Shown piece by piece: positions 13,327 through 21,412 of a stretch of 31,442 bases of DNA. A program made the position numbers and the translations under genes. The stretch spans positions 1 to 31,442 of the IMG/VR virus record IMGVR_UViG_3300036979_000244; one strand, 5' to 3'. Numbering within the stretch: the first letter of the stretch is position 1; each line of letters opens with the position of its first letter. The stretch comes from a virus. Below the pieces are notes generated by a model that searched no databases, had not been told where the DNA came from, and saw only the letters and a program-made list of their open reading frames with translations.

Positions 13327-14808
13327 ATGCCGGACTCTCTGCCGTCTACAAATCCGCTGACGAATGGGCTACCAGTTGCGGAGCGTCCGCGAGAACCGCT
13401 ACCCGCTCCTATTCAACGCGGAATCACGAGTCCGCTGGCAACCGCAGTAGAATTGCAGCGGTCGTTCTTCACGACCGCAGACAAGATGCTGCGGAATAGC
13501 AGTATCGCGTACAGGTTGAACCCGCAATATCAACAGATGATGCGGTCAGACGCAGACATCGAAGGGGTGTTGCGTAGTTTGCAGGTCACATTGGCAAGTC
13601 TTGAATGGGCAATCATTTGCACAGATGAAACCGACGAACGCGGCAAAGCGTTAGCAGAACAGGTTGGGAAAATTTTCGACGCAATGCCGCGACGAAGTGA
13701 TTTTGTTCGGTCGATGCATGAGGCCGTGTGGTACGGCAATGCTGCCTGCAACCTTGTGTATCGCAAGGATGAACGAACAAAGGTAGCCATTCAGGAGTGG
13801 TATCCCTTTCATCCGGACACCCTCGCATACGACCAACGTGGCAATCTCGCAATGCGCGTCGGCGCACAGTACAGCAGCGATGGGCCATCAGAACAGAACA
13901 TTGGTTTTGACAGCCGAGTTCACATTTTTACCGCTGAAGAGCGCAAGGCAATCGTGTTGCACCGCGTGTTTATCAACGCGCCCGATTTCAACGATCCCAA
14001 TGCGACAGAATCCATCTATCGTGGCGTAGGAGCGCGAGACGTTTGTTGGTTTATGTGGCTCGCCAAGCAAGAGATTTTGCAGGACGCGATCACTTACGCG
14101 GAACGGTACGCGATGGGAATTCGCGTTGGGTATTACCCATTGGGTCAGGACGAAGGCCGCACGATGATGGAAAACGTGCTGGCGAATTTGACCAACGACA
14201 ACAGCGTTTTGTTGCCTCAAAGCGGAACCGAAAAGATCTACGACATTGACATCAAAGAGCCAAACGCGGGTCGCGCTCAGGTGTTTATGGAATTGGTCAA
14301 TTGGTTCAGCGGAAAAATCAAGGAGGCAATCCTTGGGCAATCGCTTTCAAGCGAAACGGGCAGCACAGGGTTAGGTTCAGGTGTCGCGAATCTCCACGCC
14401 GATACCCTTTCACGCATCATTCGATATCACGCTGACGCGCTTGCCGACAGCATGACGTGCGATTTTGTGCGAGTAGTAGCCAAAATGCTTGGCGCAACGG
14501 ATGCAGAATGCAGCACCCTGCGATTCCAATTCGCACCTGAGCGACCTGATCCCAAGGAAAGGTTGGAAGCTATCCGTGCGTTCGTTGACATGGGCGGCAA
14601 GGTCGCAGAACGCGAAGTGCGTGACCTGTTGGGACTTTCGCAACCAACTGCGGATGATGCGGTGCTAGGTGGTAGCACCGGACAGGGCGGTGGCGTCGCA
14701 GATACCGTCGCGGGTTGGTTGGAACAGGGTCAGCAGGCAGTTCCGGCTGAAGGTGTGTCCCCGAAGGACGGTGCGCCAAAAACATTTTCTAGGCGGTCGT
14801 GGTGGTAA
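13327..14808 (+). CDS. portal protein, DUF935 / Mu gp29-like
   Basis: The 493-aa protein matches the Mu-type portal family: an N-terminal DADIEGVLRSLQVTLASLEW region (about 75-97), a middle with QEILQDAITYAERYAMGIRVGYY, and KIKEAILGQSLSSETGSTGLG (about 338-358) followed by NLHADTLSRIIRYHADALADSM, the characteristic ILGQ-L and H-D region. The portal dodecamer is the DNA entry and exit ring at one capsid vertex and docks TerL. The C-terminal 50 residues are Gly/Ala-rich and likely disordered. The stop overlaps the MuF start as TAATG. Confidence 0.88.
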   Translation: MPDSLPSTNPLTNGLPVAERPREPLPAPIQRGITSPLATAVELQRSFFTTADKMLRNSSIAYRLNPQYQQMMRSDADIEGVLRSLQVTLASLEWAIICTDETDERGKALAEQVGKIFDAMPRRSDFVRSMHEAVWYGNAACNLVYRKDERTKVAIQEWYPFHPDTLAYDQRGNLAMRVGAQYSSDGPSEQNIGFDSRVHIFTAEERKAIVLHRVFINAPDFNDPNATESIYRGVGARDVCWFMWLAKQEILQDAITYAERYAMGIRVGYYPLGQDEGRTMMENVLANLTNDNSVLLPQSGTEKIYDIDIKEPNAGRAQVFMELVNWFSGKIKEAILGQSLSSETGSTGLGSGVANLHADTLSRIIRYHADALADSMTCDFVRVVAKMLGATDAECSTLRFQFAPERPDPKERLEAIRAFVDMGGKVAEREVRDLLGLSQPTADDAVLGGSTGQGGGVADTVAGWLEQGQQAVPAEGVSPKDGAPKTFSRRSWW

Positions 14809-15923
14809 TGCAACCACCTGCTGGGGTCAGTCAAATCGCTAACGATGCGGCGGCGGCGTATCGCGATGCTGTTGCCGCTCAAATTCAGAGAAAAAATCCC
14901 GACGAGTATTGGCAGCGATGGCAAACGGATACCGCTGCGCTACTCCTTATTTCGTGGGCTGAGGGGGCGGTGTCAACGCTGAAACAGGCCGGAGTTCCTA
15001 TTACAGCCGCAGCGCAGGTTCAGGTATCTACCTTCGCGAAACTCAACGAAACCGTTCGCGTTGGGGACGTAGCACAGGACATTTCCCTGCGATTTGCAGG
15101 TGGGCCAGCCAAGGAAGTTGTTGAGCGGTACGTTCGATTGTTGCCATTGACCCGCGAACGGTGGGACGCGCTAGTTCAACATGCGTTTCAGGCAGCGGGG
15201 GAAATGCGAGAAGCAGAAGCTGCGGAGGCGTTAGAGCGTATTTTGGAACGGTCGCCAAATCTGCGACAACTAGTGCAGGGAACCCCAACCCCGATCAAAC
15301 CGTCTCTACCGGAGGAGGTGCAAATTCGCAGGACTCCCGCAGTACAGGCAGCGGTACAAGGGACGTTTTTTGTGACGGGAATGACAGAGGAACAGATTGA
15401 GGATACTCGCGAATTGCTCGCGAAAACTGTTCGGGGAGAGGTCACGGTTAGCGTTGCAGGCAAGCGGTTGGAAACGCTAGGTGTCGGGGATTTCGTCGAG
15501 CAAACGACGTTGCAAACCGCTACCGATTTGACACAGGCACGGTTGGAAACGGTGTATCGAACCAATTTGAATCGGGCGCAGACTCAGGGGCGATTGGACA
15601 TTTGCCGCGATGAAACGGTGAAAAAGTTCGTCCCCTTGTTGATGTTCCGTGCCACGAAGGACAAGCGCACACGAGAAACCCACAAGGCAATGAATGGCTT
15701 TGTGGCTACTACCGAACAAATTGACAGCATGGGAATTCCCGCACCGCTAGGTTTCAACTGTCGGTGCAGTTGGTCGCCCGTATCCATTGCAACGGCGTTC
15801 GGAAAAGGTTGGTGTGATGAGGATGGCAACCCAAACTACGAGAGCATCAAACAACACAATGGAAACCGACAAGGGTTGATTGACAAAGGGCTAGTTCCCG
15901 ATGCGGGATTCATTTCCGGATGA
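14808..15923 (+). CDS. phage head morphogenesis protein, MuF-like (SPP1 gp7 family)
   Basis: The 371-aa protein has the MuF minor-head domain in its C-terminal half: ARLETVYRTNLNRAQTQGR, DKRTRETHKAMNGFVA, and PLGFNCRCSWSPVS near 313-326, the conserved NCRC element. Such proteins bind the portal, enter the capsid in a few copies and can leave with DNA. No toxin domain is fused at the C-terminus. I chose the ATG at 14808 (TAATG overlap) over the GTG at 14799. Confidence 0.88.
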   Translation: MQPPAGVSQIANDAAAAYRDAVAAQIQRKNPDEYWQRWQTDTAALLLISWAEGAVSTLKQAGVPITAAAQVQVSTFAKLNETVRVGDVAQDISLRFAGGPAKEVVERYVRLLPLTRERWDALVQHAFQAAGEMREAEAAEALERILERSPNLRQLVQGTPTPIKPSLPEEVQIRRTPAVQAAVQGTFFVTGMTEEQIEDTRELLAKTVRGEVTVSVAGKRLETLGVGDFVEQTTLQTATDLTQARLETVYRTNLNRAQTQGRLDICRDETVKKFVPLLMFRATKDKRTRETHKAMNGFVATTEQIDSMGIPAPLGFNCRCSWSPVSIATAFGKGWCDEDGNPNYESIKQHNGNRQGLIDKGLVPDAGFISG

Positions 15924-17167
15924 TACGATTTCAAGCAATGACACAGCCATCTCACAGAGTCACCGAAAATGCAGACAAGGTCGTAATTCACGACCTAGAA
16001 GTGTTTTCTGCGTACGATCCTGCTATCGACGGCGATCACGATGCGGAACTAAAGAGTTTCGACAACGACCGTGTTGAGAGCATTGTGGAAAGCACCAAAC
16101 GGTACATGGAAAAGGGTTCGTTTCCGCGTCTAGTCGTGATGCATGAACGCGATGGTAATGAACCAAAATCCTGCATTGGGCGTTTCACAAAGATTCATTA
16201 TCAGGAACGCAATGGTGTGGGATACATCGTTGGCGATTGCGAAGTAGAACGCGCTGCATTCGACAAGCTGTTGGCTACCAATGCGTTTCCGCGTCGATCT
16301 GCGGAAATTTGGCAAGATCACAACCATCTATCAGAGGTAGCGTTGCTTGGTCGCGAAACACCGCGCAGGCCGCTGCCCGATACGCACTTTTCCCGTAAGG
16401 GAAATCGCGTCACGTTTTCCCGATCACTCCGCTTTGACATGGGAACTGTCGGTGGCGGTCTTTCAACGTTTGTTCCCGATACGAAGGACATCAATATGGC
16501 AGACGATCTGCGAGAAGAGATGTCATCAATGAAGGCCGCGATGGAAGAACTTCGCAACGAGTTCAAGAAGCGGTTCGCAGAGGATGACGATGAAACCATC
16601 GACATGAGCGCGTATGAGCGCGATGACGATGACAAGGAAACAATGGAAGCCGATGACATGCTTCAACAGCAATTCGCTGAGGAGATGCCTGAGGAAATTC
16701 ACATTGACATTGGATCTCACGACCAAGTTGACGAAGACGAAGACGAGGAAGAGGACAGCGCAGATGCTGTGTTCCCTGCTTCGCGTCTTGGTTCTTCGGA
16801 TATGTTTGCGATGCGTCGTGAAAACACGCGCATGGCGCGAGAACTCAAATCTCTCCGAACGCAACTGTCTCGCGAAAAGTTTTCGCGGGAACTTGATGCG
16901 ATGGAGCAGGACGGCTACCGCATTCCTGCGGAACGTCGTGACGCGCTTCTAGGGGAACTCCTCGCGAGTCGCAACCCAACTGAATTGATCGACACTTGGC
17001 GCGATCTATTTGCGCGTGATCCGATGGGTGTTCGCATTGACATGAGCCGTGCAACAATTCCTCAGAGCAGTCAAATTCACGCTTCGGATGTAAGCGAACT
17101 TGTTCGCGAGTTTGCTGGCAAGCCCGAAGAATTCCGTAAGGCAATCAATTCGCGAATCAAGCGATAA
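15920..17167 (+). CDS. prohead protease-scaffold fusion
   Basis: This is a 415-aa protein. Residues 20-155 (FSAYDPAIDGDHDAEL, FPRLVVMHERDG, FPRRSAEIWQDHNHLSEVALLG) look like the maturation protease part found with Mu-type heads. Residues 194-415 are an acidic, coiled-coil scaffold (a run of Asp/Glu near 265-277, then SLRTQLSREKFSRELDAM). The boundary holds two notable peptides: FSRKGNRVTF (157-166), which fits the linker motif of the 1297-aa protein, and VGGGLSTFVPDTKDI (177-191), which matches the N-terminus of the major capsid protein. Catalytic residues are not certain; H112-like or Ser residues cannot be assigned without structure modelling. It overlaps MuF as ATGA. Confidence 0.8.
   Translation: MIRFQAMTQPSHRVTENADKVVIHDLEVFSAYDPAIDGDHDAELKSFDNDRVESIVESTKRYMEKGSFPRLVVMHERDGNEPKSCIGRFTKIHYQERNGVGYIVGDCEVERAAFDKLLATNAFPRRSAEIWQDHNHLSEVALLGRETPRRPLPDTHFSRKGNRVTFSRSLRFDMGTVGGGLSTFVPDTKDINMADDLREEMSSMKAAMEELRNEFKKRFAEDDDETIDMSAYERDDDDKETMEADDMLQQQFAEEMPEEIHIDIGSHDQVDEDEDEEEDSADAVFPASRLGSSDMFAMRRENTRMARELKSLRTQLSREKFSRELDAMEQDGYRIPAERRDALLGELLASRNPTELIDTWRDLFARDPMGVRIDMSRATIPQSSQIHASDVSELVREFAGKPEEFRKAINSRIKR
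16496..17167 (+). CDS. scaffold protein from an internal in-frame start
   Basis: The in-frame ATG at 16496 (residue 193 of the fusion, MADDLREEM) is preceded by GAAGGA at 16483-16488 with 7-base spacing, a better SD than many genes here have. It would make a 223-aa stand-alone scaffold, as lambda Nu3 is made from inside C. Start is inferred; the amino-acid boundary (end of linker, start of helix-rich scaffold) agrees. Confidence 0.55.
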   Translation: MADDLREEMSSMKAAMEELRNEFKKRFAEDDDETIDMSAYERDDDDKETMEADDMLQQQFAEEMPEEIHIDIGSHDQVDEDEDEEEDSADAVFPASRLGSSDMFAMRRENTRMARELKSLRTQLSREKFSRELDAMEQDGYRIPAERRDALLGELLASRNPTELIDTWRDLFARDPMGVRIDMSRATIPQSSQIHASDVSELVREFAGKPEEFRKAINSRIKR

Positions 17168-17184
17168 AGAAAGAGAGATAACAC

Positions 17185-17574
17185 ATGTCTGATATGGGCT
17201 TCACACCAAACCTCATCGCAAGCGCAAACGTAAACCCGTTTCGTTTTGTTATCGTTTCGGGAGAGTTCACCGGATCGCAAGCAACAGCAGCAACCCAAAT
17301 TCCTGTCGGCGTGAGCGATGGCAGCGTGTATAAATTTGATCAAACGCAACACGCAATTTCGGGACTTCCAATCACGCTTCAGCCAAGCAACACCGTGCAG
17401 GTTACGGCGGGTGCTGCCGTAACCGCTGGTGATGCTGTCATGACCGACAGTACTGGCCGTGCGATTACCTTAGCAACAGCAGGAAACTACTCGACCTACG
17501 TTGCACTTGAGTCCGCTGCTGCGGCAGGCGACGTTATTCGCGTGTTCCGTACTGGAACCCTCAAGCAAGCTTGA
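17185..17574 (+). CDS. capsid decoration protein (DUF2190-like)
   Basis: The 129-aa beta-rich protein is rich in Ala, Thr, Val and Gly, with IPVGVSDGSVYKFDQ and VTAGAAVTAGDAVMTDSTG, a pattern of repeated G-D turns typical of DUF2190-type head decoration proteins. It sits between protease-scaffold and major capsid, where decoration proteins are usually found. SD AGAGAG. It would bind the outside of the expanded capsid and stabilise it. Confidence 0.72.
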   Translation: MSDMGFTPNLIASANVNPFRFVIVSGEFTGSQATAATQIPVGVSDGSVYKFDQTQHAISGLPITLQPSNTVQVTAGAAVTAGDAVMTDSTGRAITLATAGNYSTYVALESAAAAGDVIRVFRTGTLKQA

Positions 17575-17607
17575 ACCTAAGTTCACCCAAAGAAAGAAGG
17601 CAAAAAC

Positions 17608-18657
17608 ATGGCATACACAGTTGTTGGTGGTGGACTTTCAACATACGTCCCATCCACGAATGATCTCGCAACCGGAGCATTGCAGGTTGAATTCACGCGC
17701 AGCGTCAATTCGTTTGCGTTGACTCGTTACGCACAAATTGTTCCAACATCTAAAATGCAGGGCTATTACCTGCGGCAAGATGTCAACGACAACGTGCGCG
17801 TTCCTGACACCAAGCGGTTTGCGTGGCCGTTGGGCAATGACCGCCCTACCGGAGAGCAAAACGCATTTGATTTCATCCAGTACACCACGCAACGTTTCGC
17901 ATTCCCGTTCTACATCCCGCAGGAAACCACGCAGCAGGCCGCGTGGGATGTGGTCGCGCAACACGCTCGCAGCAAGGCCCAGTTGGCAATGACTGCACGA
18001 ACCGTTCGTGCAGCATCCGTTCTTGCGAACAGCGGGTCGTGGGGTGACAACTACGCTGCGTTCCTCAATTCGTCTCCGTTGAGTTTGGGTAGCGGAGCAG
18101 ATTGGTCAGACAGTAGCACGACGAACGCATACATTCAAAAGACCATTCAAAAGGTCATGCGTTTGGTCAGCCTGTCGAGCGGCGGCGCGGTTTCACCGAA
18201 TCAAATGATGATGGTCATTTCTCCTACGGTTGCCAACATCGTCTCGCAAGCACCTGAGGTCAAGGACTACGTGAAGAACTATCCGCAAGCCCTGAGTTTC
18301 TTGCAGGGCAGCGATACGTTCAGCCGTTGGGGTATCCCATCGACGTTGTTCGGTCTTGGTGATGTCATCGTGGATGACTCGGTCAAGGTCACGAGCAAGA
18401 AGGGAGCAGCGACCACCACGGATTACGTCTACGGCAACGGTGCGTACTTCGTTTCACGTCCGGGTGGTTTGGTTGGGGTCGAAGGGGCGACTTCGTTCAG
18501 CACGATTCAGATCTTCGCGTACGAAGACATGACGGTTGAACAGTTCAACGATCCGTTGAACCGTCGCATTGAGGGTCGCGTGATCGACAACAGCGTTGCA
18601 GCAGTCGTTGCACCTGTCGGTGGTTTCGCGATTGGTGACGTTGTCAACGCATCGTGA
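17608..18657 (+). CDS. major capsid protein, HK97 fold
   Basis: The 349-aa protein is the expected major head subunit by position and content: an N-terminal arm, VPDTKRFAWPLGNDRPTGEQ (E-loop-like), an alpha-rich spine with WDVVAQHARSKAQLAM, a P-domain middle with NQMMMVISPTVANIVSQAPEV, and FSTIQIFAYEDMTVEQFNDPLNRR near the end. The N-terminus MAYTVVGGGLSTYVPSTNDL repeats a peptide of the protease-scaffold linker. An SD GAAGG precedes the start, and a strong terminator follows, consistent with high expression. Confidence 0.88.
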   Translation: MAYTVVGGGLSTYVPSTNDLATGALQVEFTRSVNSFALTRYAQIVPTSKMQGYYLRQDVNDNVRVPDTKRFAWPLGNDRPTGEQNAFDFIQYTTQRFAFPFYIPQETTQQAAWDVVAQHARSKAQLAMTARTVRAASVLANSGSWGDNYAAFLNSSPLSLGSGADWSDSSTTNAYIQKTIQKVMRLVSLSSGGAVSPNQMMMVISPTVANIVSQAPEVKDYVKNYPQALSFLQGSDTFSRWGIPSTLFGLGDVIVDDSVKVTSKKGAATTTDYVYGNGAYFVSRPGGLVGVEGATSFSTIQIFAYEDMTVEQFNDPLNRRIEGRVIDNSVAAVVAPVGGFAIGDVVNAS

Positions 18658-18674
18658 GATGAACAAATAAAACA

Positions 18675-18709
18675 CTAGGGGAGGGGGGAAACCTCCTCCC
18701 CTAGATTTT
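18675..18709 (+). terminator. intrinsic terminator after the major capsid gene
   Basis: CTAGGGGAGG (18675-18684) pairs perfectly with CCTCCCCTAG (18695-18704), followed by ATTTT. It probably reduces transcription into the tail genes relative to the capsid gene. The T-run is short, so read-through is expected, as no promoter is visible before 18719. Confidence 0.75.
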
Positions 18710-18718
18710 GAGGTACGC

Positions 18719-19207
18719 ATGACCGCCTACGCGACCTACGCCGATCTTGAACACGCGCTAGATCAGACGATTTTGGCGCAACTTTGCGGCGACGGCGGAA
18801 CCCCGATGCCGGGGCCGAACCCGATGACTGACGCTGCGCTAGAGCGTGGTACAGCATCAGTTCGTGCCTACATTCGCGTCGGAAACATTTATACAGATGA
18901 CGAGATTGCAACTCTCGTGACCAATCACGATCCGTTGCTTATTGCGCTTGTTGTCGATCTTGCAACGGAATTCCTGTTCCAACGTCGCGGCGTAAAACTC
19001 ACGCCAGCAATTGAACAACGAATCAAGCAGGCGTACAGCTACTTAGAGGGTTTGCGAGACGGGAAAATGCTGTTTGGAAACGTCGCAGGAAACGTTGCAG
19101 CAGGAACGCCGACCGTCGTTGCTGTCCCTCTTTCAAATCTTGCGTGGTACAACAGTACGGCAAACAGTCAGTTTTTCCCACCTAGACGCGGCACGGTGTA
19201 CCCGTGA
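18719..19207 (+). CDS. head-tail connector (DUF1320 / Mu gp36-like)
   Basis: The 162-aa protein starts TAYATYADLEHALDQTI and has AALERGTASVRAYIRVGNIYTDDE, a helical layout and ending typical of adaptor proteins that follow the capsid gene (DUF1320 or HK97 gp6-like). It would form a ring under the portal. SD GAGG before the ATG. Its 3' end overlaps the next GTG start by four bases. Confidence 0.7.
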   Translation: MTAYATYADLEHALDQTILAQLCGDGGTPMPGPNPMTDAALERGTASVRAYIRVGNIYTDDEIATLVTNHDPLLIALVVDLATEFLFQRRGVKLTPAIEQRIKQAYSYLEGLRDGKMLFGNVAGNVAAGTPTVVAVPLSNLAWYNSTANSQFFPPRRGTVYP

Positions 19208-19884
19208 GCCAATGGCGCGACAAGGTGAAAGCCGCGTTGCGAAAACCTGAAGTTCTTCGCGGCATTTCCGCCATTGCTGCGGAATGGATGGAAGAACACA
19301 TTGCTGAAAATGTAGGACGCGGCGCGAATGGTTTGCCTGTCCCACACAAGCCTCTCAAAGCTGTTGCTGGCGGCGTATGGGTATCGCGGAAACCCAAGAG
19401 CGGAGGATTTACTGCGACCCGCAAAAAGCAAGTTCAAGTGTTACGACACAATCGGGAAAAGACAAAAAGTTGGATTGTTACCACCCAACGGACGCAGTAT
19501 TTCATTCCGTCGATGTCATACCGAACGGGTGGTCAGCCGTTACGCGATACGGGAAGTCTCGCACGGTCAGTTGGAGCTTCGGCTACGAACAATGGCTCAC
19601 GGTTGCGGCTGACGATGCACGGCAACAAATACGGTCTGTATCAGGATCGCGGTTTCAAAACCAATGGCCCCAACTACATTCCGTTGACCAAAAAAGGCAA
19701 GCGAAATCACGGCACAGGACAGAACCCAAATCAGGAGGGTTTAGTTCGTGGCAAGGATTTCAAAATGGCGTGGAAGGGCGTTCGTGTTCCTGCGCGACCG
19801 TTTATCCTGCCTACAAAGCAAGATATGATCACCTTTGGCCGCAGCATCTATTTAGGGCTGAAGGCCGTTTTGAAAGGCACTTAG
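19204..19884 (+). CDS. tail completion / virion morphogenesis protein (gpG-type, PF05069-like)
   Basis: The 226-aa basic protein has QPLRDTGSLARSVGASATNNGSRLRL, then NKYGLYQDRGFKTNGP and VRVPARPFILPTKQD, matching the L-dTG-L-S and ARPF motifs of Mu gpG / P2 gpS-like tail completion proteins. GTG start overlaps the previous stop. It would join tail to head. Confidence 0.78.
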   Translation: MSQWRDKVKAALRKPEVLRGISAIAAEWMEEHIAENVGRGANGLPVPHKPLKAVAGGVWVSRKPKSGGFTATRKKQVQVLRHNREKTKSWIVTTQRTQYFIPSMSYRTGGQPLRDTGSLARSVGASATNNGSRLRLTMHGNKYGLYQDRGFKTNGPNYIPLTKKGKRNHGTGQNPNQEGLVRGKDFKMAWKGVRVPARPFILPTKQDMITFGRSIYLGLKAVLKGT

Positions 19885-20436
19885 ATGGCAACAACAATTC
19901 AGGTTCCCGGCCCAACCACAGTCCAATTTTTGCGAGACAACACAGGAGCAGGGAGTTGGACAACGCTGGGGTACTCAGACAATGACAACTTGCCTTCAAT
20001 TCAATTCACCGACCATCAGCACGAAATCAAAACAAGTCTGTCAGGTGCTGTTCCTGAGGAAATTGTCCGACAGGGGACAGACGCTCGGATTGCGTGTGCG
20101 CTAGTCAAATGGGATGAATTGCAGTTTGAGCGGCTTATTACATTTGCTCGTGGTGACAATGGCGTACTCTTCACAACTCCCGGAACTCGGGTGGTTGGCG
20201 TTGTTGACTCAGGTTTTCTGTTTTCACTTCGATTGCTAGGCTCTGACGGCAGCAGTTGGGTGTTCCGAAACGTGTATCTGCAACAGGAATCTGTTTCGGA
20301 TTCTCAATGGGGAAATCGCGAACGTGTTTTGACGCTCGGATTCCGAACCATTTGGCATCAAGCAGACGAAAGCGCAGTTACTCCTCCATTCGCCTATTCC
20401 CCAGCGTCGGGGACAACAACGACTGTTGAAACATAA
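19885..20436 (+). CDS. probable major tail tube protein
   Basis: The 183-aa beta-rich protein has IQFTDHQHEIKTSLSGAVPEE, a DARIACALVKWDELQFERLI segment and a strand-rich C-terminus. This, with its place just upstream of a frameshifting chaperone pair, fits a tail tube subunit. No family signature is certain. SD AAAGG. Confidence 0.68.
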   Translation: MATTIQVPGPTTVQFLRDNTGAGSWTTLGYSDNDNLPSIQFTDHQHEIKTSLSGAVPEEIVRQGTDARIACALVKWDELQFERLITFARGDNGVLFTTPGTRVVGVVDSGFLFSLRLLGSDGSSWVFRNVYLQQESVSDSQWGNRERVLTLGFRTIWHQADESAVTPPFAYSPASGTTTTVET

Positions 20437-20449
20437 TTGAACTACTGCA

Positions 20450-20713
20450 ATGATTGATCTGAACAACGACAACGATCCGTGCCTGTTTTCGGTGCAATTG
20501 GCCTGCGGTCAACTGATTGTGCAGTACATGGAAACACTCGCTTCGATGCAGGAATCTCTTGCAGCAAACGCGCAACCCACGAATGCAGACATTGTCGCGC
20601 ACATTCGGAAAACGGCGCGTACTCGCGAGGTTGCTGCTAACGCGCAGGATTGGGAACTGACCAGCGCGTGGATTCGCATGACGCAGGCGATGACGGCAGC
20701 GGGAAACGTCTAA
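20450..20713 (+). CDS. tail assembly chaperone, short form (gpG-like)
   Basis: The 87-aa helical protein begins after a short gap with no clear SD. Like lambda gpG it lies between tube and tape-measure genes. The last codons before the stop contain the slippery heptamer GGGAAAC at 20701-20707, in the correct X-XXY-YYZ frame, six bases after which is the zero-frame TAA. Confidence 0.8.
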   Translation: MIDLNNDNDPCLFSVQLACGQLIVQYMETLASMQESLAANAQPTNADIVAHIRKTARTREVAANAQDWELTSAWIRMTQAMTAAGNV

Positions 20714-20964
20714 AGGCATCCGCGAGATTTCTCGCGATTTACGGACGGATGCCATCCGAATTTGACCCTGAGACAGCGATGGGTCTGACAGCCAACATTT
20801 CCGCAGTTGAGGCACATCAAACGTTGGTGATGGCTCGCGCCATTGCTATTACGTTTGGCGATTCTGCGACCCTAGCCAGCACAGTTTTCAGCGCAACGGG
20901 TAGCGCGAAACTCGCGCAACGTATTGAAGTTCAGGCGCAGATGAAGAAGGCGATGAATGGCTAA
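20450..20964 (+). CDS. tail assembly chaperone, -1 frameshift product (gpGT-like)
   Basis: A -1 slip on GGGAAAC (20701-20707) joins residues 1-86 of the short form to a second frame beginning RLKASARFLAIYGRMPSEFD and ending QMKKAMNG at 20964, giving a 171-aa protein. The second frame has no convincing start of its own near the junction and is conserved-looking helical sequence. Lambda uses GGGAAAG in the same place for G/GT. The chaperone coats the tape measure during tail assembly. The junction is inferred from sequence alone. Confidence 0.8.
20701..20707 (+). promoter_or_regulatory. -1 ribosomal frameshift site GGGAAAC
   Basis: The heptamer is read gcG GGA AAC in the zero frame, ideal for two tRNAs to slip back to GGG AAA. 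I do not see a strong stem directly downstream, so stimulation may be weak or from a pseudoknot. Confidence 0.75.
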
Positions 20965-21412
20965 CGTCCCGGACATCATCTACACCATTCGCAACGATCT
21001 ATCAGCGTGGCTGATGCAACGCGGCTACGGCAACGCGGTGTACATTACTGAAGCGCAAATTGATGAGGTCGTTGGGCAAGCGGCAATTCAATTGCTTCCC
21101 GGTACAGATACGGCTGTGCATCCAAATAGCGGTGTGGGTTTGATCCGTACGCAACTAGATGTTGTCGTTTGGTGGCGGGGACTGCTCGACCCGATGCAGC
21201 GAGGGACAGAGCGAATCGCTGGTGAAAGCGGTATTCAACCGTTTGTTGACACCTTGCGCCAATACCTCACGCAGCGAAAATACCCCGGCATGACCATTGC
21301 ATTGTTGTTTCGTAGCGGCGGAAACGTCGAAGCCATTCCTGAACTAGATGGGTGGCTAGTGTTGAAGGACTCATACGATTTTGCATTTGAAATGGCATGG
21401 ACGGTGAAGTGA
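20957..21412 (+). CDS. tail protein, possibly tail terminator-like
   Basis: This is a 151-aa protein with IRNDLSAWLMQRGYGNAVYI, GLIRTQLDVVVWWRGL and a last strand YDFAFEMAWTVK. The alpha/beta pattern with a final strand after DGWLVLKDS resembles tail terminator (gpU-like) proteins, although these usually precede the tube gene. Overlaps both neighbours. Function moderate. Confidence 0.55.
   Translation: MANVPDIIYTIRNDLSAWLMQRGYGNAVYITEAQIDEVVGQAAIQLLPGTDTAVHPNSGVGLIRTQLDVVVWWRGLLDPMQRGTERIAGESGIQPFVDTLRQYLTQRKYPGMTIALLFRSGGNVEAIPELDGWLVLKDSYDFAFEMAWTVK

Noticed and set aside
14776-14805. FSRRSWW at the portal C-terminus as a linker copy
   Set aside because: Only FSR matches, and the protein ends there.
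18319-18352. FSRWGIPSTLF in the major capsid protein as another linker copy
   Set aside because: It lacks the GAK core, has the final Phe one residue off, and lies in the middle of a folded domain.
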